Assembly (NCBI GenBank): GCA_023420245.1
Contig: JAEZWL010000229.1
Span: 1-9,687 of the forward strand
Length of the DNA stretch: 9,687 nt
Direction: 5' to 3'
Source: Bacillota bacterium
GTDB taxonomy: Bacteria > Bacillota > Clostridia > Oscillospirales > Acutalibacteraceae
The position numbers and the translations under genes are program-made. This document shows positions 6,143-9,687 of this stretch, in pieces. Numbering within the stretch: the stretch's first letter is position 1; each line of letters starts with the position of its first letter. Under the pieces are notes generated by a model that did not search any database, was not told where the DNA came from, and was given only the letters and a program-made list of their open reading frames with translations.

Positions 6143-6700
6143 TTAAGCGCGCTCCATATATTCGCCTGTGCGGGTATCGATTCGAATTGTTTCGCCTTCA
6201 TTTATAAACAGAGGCACCTTGATTTCTGCTCCGGTTTCAAGAACAGCCGGCTTGGTTGCGTTGGTTGCGGTATCGCCTTTAAAGCCAGGATCTGTTGAGG
6301 TTATCACAAGCTCAACAAAGTTCGGAGGCTCAACGCCGAAAACATTTCCCTTGTAGGAAAGAACCTTGCAGTCCATATTTTCCTTTACAAATTTAAAACT
6401 GTCGCCCATAACGTTTTTGTTAATCGGAATCTGTTCAAAGGTTTCGGAATCCATGAAATAATATAAATCTCCGTCGCTGTAAAGGTACTGCATGTCTTTA
6501 CGCTCAATGAAGGCGGTCGGATATTTATCGTTCGGATTGAATGTTCTTTCAACGACAGAGCCTGTAATTACATTTCTGATTTTGGTACGGACAAACGCCG
6601 CGCCCTTGCCTGGCTTAACATGCTGGAACTCTATGATCGAAACCACGTTTCCGTCCATTTCAAATGTTACGCCGTTTCGAAAATCGCCTGCAGATATCAT
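6143..6700 (-). CDS. efp: Elongation factor P
   Basis: 185 residues, the standard length. EF-P binds between the P and E sites of the ribosome and rescues stalling at polyproline stretches. The N-terminal KOW-like domain carries the loop KPGKGAAF, with Lys32 at the tip, the position modified with 5-aminopentanol in Bacillus subtilis. Two OB domains follow, and the C-terminus has the signature around EGETIRIDTRTGEYMERA. The start is ATG 6700, preceded by GGAGG at 8-base spacing. A longer frame from TTG 6715 would begin inside that ribosome binding site, so it is rejected. A 76-base gap separates it from aroQ. The pepP gene often found next to efp is absent. Confidence 0.97.
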   Translation of the reverse strand: MISAGDFRNGVTFEMDGNVVSIIEFQHVKPGKGAAFVRTKIRNVITGSVVERTFNPNDKYPTAFIERKDMQYLYSDGDLYYFMDSETFEQIPINKNVMGDSFKFVKENMDCKVLSYKGNVFGVEPPNFVELVITSTDPGFKGDTATNATKPAVLETGAEIKVPLFINEGETIRIDTRTGEYMERA

Positions 6701-6735
6701 GGTATAATCCTCCAATAATTTTTTCCTATCAATAT

Positions 6736-6762
6736 CTTATAATATTTTTAGCCTTTTTTCAA
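6736..6762 (-). promoter_or_regulatory. Weak candidate promoter before efp
   Basis: On the minus strand TTGAAA (6757-6762), 15 bases and TATAAG (6736-6741) lie in the aroQ-efp gap. The spacing is short, so the support is modest. It would give efp and the zinc-ribbon gene their own transcript in addition to read-through. Confidence 0.3.
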
Positions 6763-6776
6763 GTGATTTTTTGTGG

Positions 6777-7214
6777 CTACATCAAATCTTCGAGGGCATG
6801 AAGCGCCAGAAAATAGCTGTTTTTGCCAAATCCTGCGATCTGCCCGGCACACACCGCCGAAATTACGCTTTCGTGGCGAAACGGCTCTCTGGCGTAAATA
6901 TTGCTCATATGCGTTTCAATAAAAGGAATCCGCACACAGGCAATCGCGTCGCGCAGGGCATAGCTGTAATGGGTAAGTGCTCCGGCATTGATAACCACTC
7001 CGTCGTATTCGCCCTTTGTGCCGTGAATTTTATCGATGAGGTCGCCTTCATGGTTCGATTGATAAATATCGCACACATAGCCAAGCTTTTTTGCGTACTC
7101 TTCGATTTGAAGATCGATGCTTTCGGCGGTTTCGTCCCCGTAAACGCCTTTCTCCCATACGCCGACCATATTGAGGGTCGGCCCGAGAATTACCAGAACT
7201 TTTTTACTGCCCAT
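6777..7214 (-). CDS. aroQ: Type II 3-dehydroquinate dehydratase with altered lid residues
   Basis: 145 residues, the normal size for the dodecameric type II enzyme that converts 3-dehydroquinate to 3-dehydroshikimate in the shikimate pathway. Family motifs are clear: LGPTLNM, VYG with the catalytic Tyr25, QSNHEG (52-57), INAGALTHYSYALRDA with Asn76 and His82, ETHMSN with His102, and AREPFRH with Arg113. Two positions are unusual: Thr13 where the family has Asn (GPN), and Trp20 where the lid loop carries the essential Arg. The codon is TGG, one base from CGG. The start is ATG 7214, with AAAGGG at 9-base spacing; that site overlaps the stop of the HAD phosphatase gene, which ends 13 bases upstream. 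Upstream in-frame ATG 7223 and TTG 7235 lie in or before this site. Activity is uncertain; the fold assignment is not. Confidence 0.92.
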   Translation of the reverse strand: MGSKKVLVILGPTLNMVGVWEKGVYGDETAESIDLQIEEYAKKLGYVCDIYQSNHEGDLIDKIHGTKGEYDGVVINAGALTHYSYALRDAIACVRIPFIETHMSNIYAREPFRHESVISAVCAGQIAGFGKNSYFLALHALEDLM

Positions 7215-7227
7215 TTGAAACATCCCT

Positions 7228-7743
7228 TTAATCAAAGTATTTTAACCCGCGTTTCGTCACTTTAATCAGATGCCGGAGCGGTTTTTCACACGCGCGCCGA
7301 ATCCGGAAGGAAACGGATTTCTCCTTGCCCGTAGGAACCAGCAAAATCGACTTCATAAACGAAATATTCGCTCCGAATACATCGGTGAAAATCTGATCCC
7401 CGACCACAACCGCATTCTTCCGCCCCACGCCCATCCTGCGAACCGCACGGTAATACGCAAAGGGAAACGGCTTCAGCGCGAGAGAAAGGAACGGCAGGTC
7501 GTATTTTGCCGCAAACGGCGCAACCCGTTTTTTTACATTGTTCGATACGATAATGATCTTAATATTTTGGCTTCGCATATGGGACACCCATTCAATGCTC
7601 CCCTCAAACGGGGTCTGCGAACCGTGGATAGCGAGCGTATTGTCTACATCCAGAATAATCGCGTTCGCTTTCATCCTTTGGATCAGCTCCGGCGTAATAT
7701 CCTTAACGCTATCCAATGCAACTGTCGGCAGAAACAACGCCAA
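7228..7743 (-). CDS. yqeG: YqeG-family HAD-IIIA phosphatase
   Basis: 171 residues, typical for YqeG. HAD motifs are visible: motif I DVDNT (32-36) with the nucleophile Asp32, motif II SNN (67-69), motif III Lys91-Pro92, and motif IV GDQIFTD (115-121). The C-terminus is basic. The family is close to mitochondrial phosphatidylglycerophosphate phosphatase Gep4, but the bacterial role is not settled. The start is TTG 7743, preceded by a run of seven G about 7 bases upstream. An ATG four bases before the TTG is out of frame and reaches a stop after about a dozen codons. Only 41 bases separate the start from the rpsU terminator and I see no promoter there, so expression may depend on read-through from rpsU. 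Confidence 0.9.
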   Translation of the reverse strand: MALFLPTVALDSVKDITPELIQRMKANAIILDVDNTLAIHGSQTPFEGSIEWVSHMRSQNIKIIIVSNNVKKRVAPFAAKYDLPFLSLALKPFPFAYYRAVRRMGVGRKNAVVVGDQIFTDVFGANISFMKSILLVPTGKEKSVSFRIRRACEKPLRHLIKVTKRGLKYFD

Positions 7744-7784
7744 GCATATCCCCCCCGTTTTCAGAATAAATGGATTTGAAAGCT

Positions 7785-7812
7785 AAAAAAGCGGGCTTAA
7801 TAGCCCGCTTTT
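7785..7812. terminator. Terminator of rpsU
   Basis: GCGGGCT (7791-7797), loop TAAT, AGCCCGC (7802-7808), flanked by A6 on the left and T4 on the right. On the minus strand the stem is followed by six T, placing a standard terminator 26 bases after the rpsU stop. Confidence 0.88.
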
Positions 7813-7838
7813 CCAATTACATCGTTTCCTGTAATACT

Positions 7839-8015
7839 TTACTTAAACTTACGTTTGCGAGCTGCTTCGGACTTCTTTTTGCGTCTGACAGAAGGCTTTT
7901 CGTAAGCTTCTCTCTTGCGAACCTCAGCAATCACTCCAGCTCTAGCACACTGCTTCTTAAATCTTCTAAGAGCACTATCCAAGGACTCATTGTCTTTAAT
8001 TCTAATCTCAGCCAT
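7839..8015 (-). CDS. rpsU: 30S ribosomal protein S21
   Basis: A 58-residue basic protein beginning MAEIRIKDNESLDSALRRFK and ending in a Lys/Arg-rich tail (VRRKKKSEAARKRKFK). This is the length and sequence pattern of Gram-positive S21, a late-assembling protein of the 30S platform near the anti-Shine-Dalgarno region of 16S rRNA. The ATG at 8015 is preceded by GGGAGGG about 7 bases upstream. It has its own consensus promoter and terminator, so it is a single-gene transcript that may leak into yqeG. It is divergent from the tRNA-Trp gene. Confidence 0.97.
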   Translation of the reverse strand: MAEIRIKDNESLDSALRRFKKQCARAGVIAEVRKREAYEKPSVRRKKKSEAARKRKFK

Positions 8016-8076
8016 TTATCTTCCCTCCCATCCGCCATCAGGCAGGGGTATTAGTAAGTCATATTACATAAAAATA

Positions 8077-8105
8077 ATTATACATATCCACCCCGCATCT
8101 GTCAA
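8077..8105 (-). promoter_or_regulatory. Consensus promoter of rpsU
   Basis: On the minus strand TTGACA (8100-8105), a 17-base spacer and TATAAT (8077-8082), an exact consensus. The predicted start near 8070 leaves a leader of about 55 bases ending in the GGGAGGG ribosome binding site. Confidence 0.85.
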
Positions 8106-8147
8106 GTCAAATGTAAGAACTTTGCAGAATACAGCGCAAATTTTGTA

Positions 8148-8176
8148 TTGACATAAGTCTTATAAGATGATAATAT
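8148..8176 (+). promoter_or_regulatory. Promoter of tRNA-Trp
   Basis: On the plus strand TTGACA (8148-8153), 17 bases and TAATAT (8171-8176). The predicted start near 8183 is about 25 bases upstream of the mature tRNA. Confidence 0.8.
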
Positions 8177-8183
8177 AATAAAC

Positions 8184-8201
8184 GCGGTTCCGAGAAACCG
8201 C
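8184..8201 (+). other. Hairpin in the tRNA-Trp 5' leader
   Basis: GCGGTT (8184-8189), a 6-base loop and AACCGC (8196-8201) form a perfect 6-bp stem at the very 5' end of the predicted precursor, ending 6 bases before the mature tRNA. It may protect the 5' end or guide processing; its role is inferred. Confidence 0.55.
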
Positions 8202-8207
8202 AAATAT

Positions 8208-8283
8208 AGGGGTATAGCTCAGTTGGTAGAGCAGTGGTCTCCAAAACCACGTGCCGAGGGTTCAAGTCCTTCTGCCCCTGCCA
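8208..8283 (+). tRNA. tRNA-Trp (anticodon CCA)
   Basis: 76 bases with the full cloverleaf. Acceptor AGGGGTA pairs with TGCCCCT, the D arm is GCTC/GAGC with AGTTGGTA, and the anticodon stem GTGGT/ACCAC encloses loop CTCCAAA with CCA at 8241-8243. The T arm is GAGGG/CCTTC, with one G-T pair, around TTCAAGT. The discriminator base is G, the norm for bacterial tRNA-Trp, and the 3' CCA is encoded. Confidence 0.97.
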
Positions 8284-8290
8284 TCATTCG

Positions 8291-8335
8291 CCGTATCAAC
8301 GCTGAATTCTCAGTGTTGATACGGTTTATTTTTTT
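8291..8335 (+). terminator. Terminator of tRNA-Trp
   Basis: A 15-base stem (8291-8305 with 8310-8324, one G-U pair) around loop ATTC, followed by TTATTTTTTT. It begins 8 bases after the tRNA. Its right arm overlaps the last codons of the convergent membrane-protein gene. Confidence 0.88.
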
Positions 8336-8558
8336 GTTCCCGTTTTTTGATTCCCATCGCGATAATTATAGAAACGACGCAGGGGAGCAGGAATTCCAGC
8401 GATCTCTCGAGTACGAATAAAGAAAAAGGCGCGGAATGGATACCGGCTTGTATTTGATAATAATCGGCGCATAAACGAATCAGAAACCCGCAGGCCAAAA
8501 GAATACCAATCAAAATCAAAAAGTTGGGGATGCTTAAAAATTCTTTATACTTTTTCAT
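8310..8558 (-). CDS. Small two-helix membrane protein, unknown function
   Basis: 82 residues from ATG 8558, which has a GGGGGTG sequence about 7 bases upstream. A longer frame to 8603 exists, but its extra 15 residues are polar and span that site. Hydrophobic segments lie at about 11-28 and 50-68, separated by a loop with an amphipathic look (CADYYQIQAG), and the C-terminus is strongly basic (KKREQKNK). I do not recognise a family. It follows the amidase gene by 83 bases on the same strand and may be co-transcribed. Its 3' end runs into the tRNA terminator hairpin, so on this side that hairpin lacks a T-run. Confidence 0.65.
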   Translation of the reverse strand: MKKYKEFLSIPNFLILIGILLACGFLIRLCADYYQIQAGIHSAPFSLFVLERSLEFLLPCVVSIIIAMGIKKREQKNKPYQH

Positions 8559-8641
8559 AATTAACACCCCCGTTTCGTCAAACTCTGCTTTATTATGATA
8601 CACCGGTCCGCAAGCCGTTTATCCCTGTATTCCATTCGGAA

Positions 8642-9355
8642 CTACTGAACCGCGGATGCCTCAACCGGAACGCCTGCATACAGAGCGACACAGTAAGCAA
8701 GATTCTGTGCAATGCTCTCCGTATTATTTTCAATCCACTGAATATCCTGCGCGTTGTCATGGTAAGCGGTTTCAATCAGGCAATGCGGCATGGTCGGCAT
8801 ATACATTTCCCAAAGCTCATCCTTCGTGCCGAAGTCGATACCGCTCTTGTCCGGATACATAAAATTGTTTGACAGAAGCTGTGCAAAACGCAAGCTGCTC
8901 ATGTTTTGAGATGGATAAAAAATGGTTGTGCCGTTTATTTTGGGACCGCCGTCCCGCGCATTGGAATGAATCGCAAGATATAGATTGCACTTCGCATCGG
9001 CAGCCTGCTTTGCCCGGTTCGTGATTGTGCGCTTCTGGTTTTCCCTGCTGTCGCTCTGCGGCGCGGCAACCACAGAATCAATGCCGTATTCCGCGAGATA
9101 CTTTGGCATTGCGCAGGCAATTTGCCGCATATGGAATTCCTCACTCCCCGAACCGTCGCTATAAGGGTTCCAGGTTTGGCAGGAGGGGCTCAAATACACT
9201 TTGAAGGGAGCAGCGGCTGTACGCTGCGTAATCGTATGTAATTCTGTTTTTTGAATATCCTGATTGACGGGCTGATACGCGACAAGCAGCTGTGACAACG
9301 AAGCCGCCAAAATTAAAGCCCCCGCCTTTTTTATTATTCCCGCAATTTTTTTCAT
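8642..9355 (-). CDS. N-acetylmuramoyl-L-alanine amidase, Amidase_3-like, exported
   Basis: 237 residues. The N-terminus is a signal peptide or signal anchor (KKIAGIIKKAG, then a hydrophobic stretch to about 26) and points to action in the cell wall. The catalytic domain (51-230) has Amidase_3 landmarks: VYLSPSCQTWN (53-63), SEEFHMRQIA with the probable zinc ligand Glu72 or Glu73, NLYLAIHSNA with His130, and CLIETAYHDN with catalytic Glu195. The first zinc-ligand His, normally in DPGHGG, is absent and Cys59 aligns there; SPSxQ variants occur in clostridial members of this group. Expected activity is cleavage of the MurNAc-L-Ala bond of peptidoglycan. The start ATG 9355 has AAGGAG 6-7 bases upstream. 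No cell-wall-binding repeats are present. Confidence 0.85.
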   Translation of the reverse strand: MKKIAGIIKKAGALILAASLSQLLVAYQPVNQDIQKTELHTITQRTAAAPFKVYLSPSCQTWNPYSDGSGSEEFHMRQIACAMPKYLAEYGIDSVVAAPQSDSRENQKRTITNRAKQAADAKCNLYLAIHSNARDGGPKINGTTIFYPSQNMSSLRFAQLLSNNFMYPDKSGIDFGTKDELWEMYMPTMPHCLIETAYHDNAQDIQWIENNTESIAQNLAYCVALYAGVPVEASAVQ

Positions 9356-9668
9356 TCTTGCTCCTTCTCTCTACCCAATCCGGTTTTTCTGCAATTTCAA
9401 CGAAAATATTTTGTGTTAAAAACCATCTTCCTATTAATTTTGAACCATTGCGATATCCGTACCCAAACAGTAATTTTATATTAATTCTATATTGTTTAAA
9501 TGTCAACCGCATCGACCAAAACAAAAATTTCTTTTTTCTGCAAACAGGCCCAATAAATTTGAAATTACCATACAAATATTTTCTCAGCAGTATGATTATG
9601 GGAATCGTTAATTTCATCGTATGATACCAGAAAAGCGGAAACAATAATGAATGGAAAGGAGGTTTATT
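9356..9668. other. AT-rich intergenic region between divergent genes
   Basis: 313 bases without a convincing gene; frames crossing it lack ribosome binding sites and read as translated noise. It holds the amidase promoter and a leader of about 115 bases on the left, and the start signals of a rightward gene on the right. I find no clear rightward promoter; AT-rich stretches at 9559-9626 offer only poor -35/-10 pairs, so an alternative sigma factor cannot be excluded. Confidence 0.6.
9478..9506 (-). promoter_or_regulatory. Promoter of the amidase gene
   Basis: On the minus strand TTGACA (9501-9506), 17 bases and TAATAT (9478-9483). The predicted start near 9471 gives a leader of about 115 bases before ATG 9355. 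Confidence 0.75.
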
Positions 9669-9687
9669 ATGACTAAAAAATTATTTG
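9669..9687 (+). CDS. Start of a rightward gene, cut by the right window edge
   Basis: ATG at 9669 opens MTKKLF, preceded by a near-perfect ribosome binding site AAAGGAGG (9655-9662) at 6-base spacing. Only six full codons are visible, so no product can be proposed. It is divergent from the amidase gene. Confidence 0.75.

Noticed and set aside
6701..6715. Five-residue N-terminal extension of EF-P from TTG 6715
   Set aside because: The TTG and next codons form the GGAGG ribosome binding site of the true ATG at 6700, and EF-P proteins begin at that position.
9159..9644. Leftward 161-residue frame upstream of and overlapping the amidase start
   Set aside because: It covers the amidase promoter and leader, has no ribosome binding site, and its predicted protein lacks any recognisable domain.

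Overview
The window looks like chromosomal DNA from a spore-forming or related Clostridia member, most likely the Oscillospiraceae/Ruminococcaceae side of the Firmicutes. The grounds are a moderate GC content, strong GGAGG-type ribosome binding sites, frequent TTG/GTG starts, near-consensus TTGACA-N17-TATAAT promoters, a 58-residue S21 protein of Gram-positive type, and a yqeG-aroQ-efp-CD1247-like gene order of the kind seen near spore genes in Clostridia. The species cannot be fixed from the sequence alone. Nearly all genes lie on the minus strand. The exceptions are one tRNA and the first codons of a gene at the right edge.

Left part (1-5430): an edge-truncated reading frame (1-161) follows a membrane-anchored UDP-sugar 4,6-dehydratase of the CapD/PglF/FlaA1 type (154-2061). 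Next comes a compact four-gene unit that reads right to left: a Crp/Fnr-family regulator, a lipoprotein substrate-binding protein, a permease and an ATPase of the SsuABC/TauABC (nitrate/sulfonate/taurine) ABC importer class. The regulator is the first gene. Its promoter is a perfect consensus, and a perfect 7-2-7 palindrome lies at the predicted transcription start, which suggests autoregulation of the whole unit.

Middle part (5500-8207): two hairpin terminators separate the importer unit from a housekeeping unit. In transcription order this is a YqeG-like HAD phosphatase, type II 3-dehydroquinate dehydratase (aroQ), elongation factor P (efp), and a small zinc-ribbon protein with a CD1247-like N-terminus and a Cys/His/Asp-rich tail. 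Upstream of it is rpsU (S21) with its own consensus promoter and terminator. The AroQ active-site lid is unusual, with Thr and Trp in place of the normally conserved Asn and Arg.

Right part (8148-9687): tRNA-Trp(CCA) is transcribed rightward, divergently from rpsU, with its own promoter, a leader hairpin and a terminator. It converges on a two-helix membrane protein and an Amidase_3-type cell-wall hydrolase whose first zinc-ligand histidine appears to be replaced by Cys. A 313-base AT-rich intergenic region holds the amidase promoter. It ends in a strong ribosome binding site and the first six codons of a rightward gene cut by the window edge.

No mobile element, CRISPR array or defence system was found. 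The most useful leads are the operator at the Crp-type regulator, a possible small rightward transcript in the terminator region beside it, and the two enzymes with altered active-site residues.
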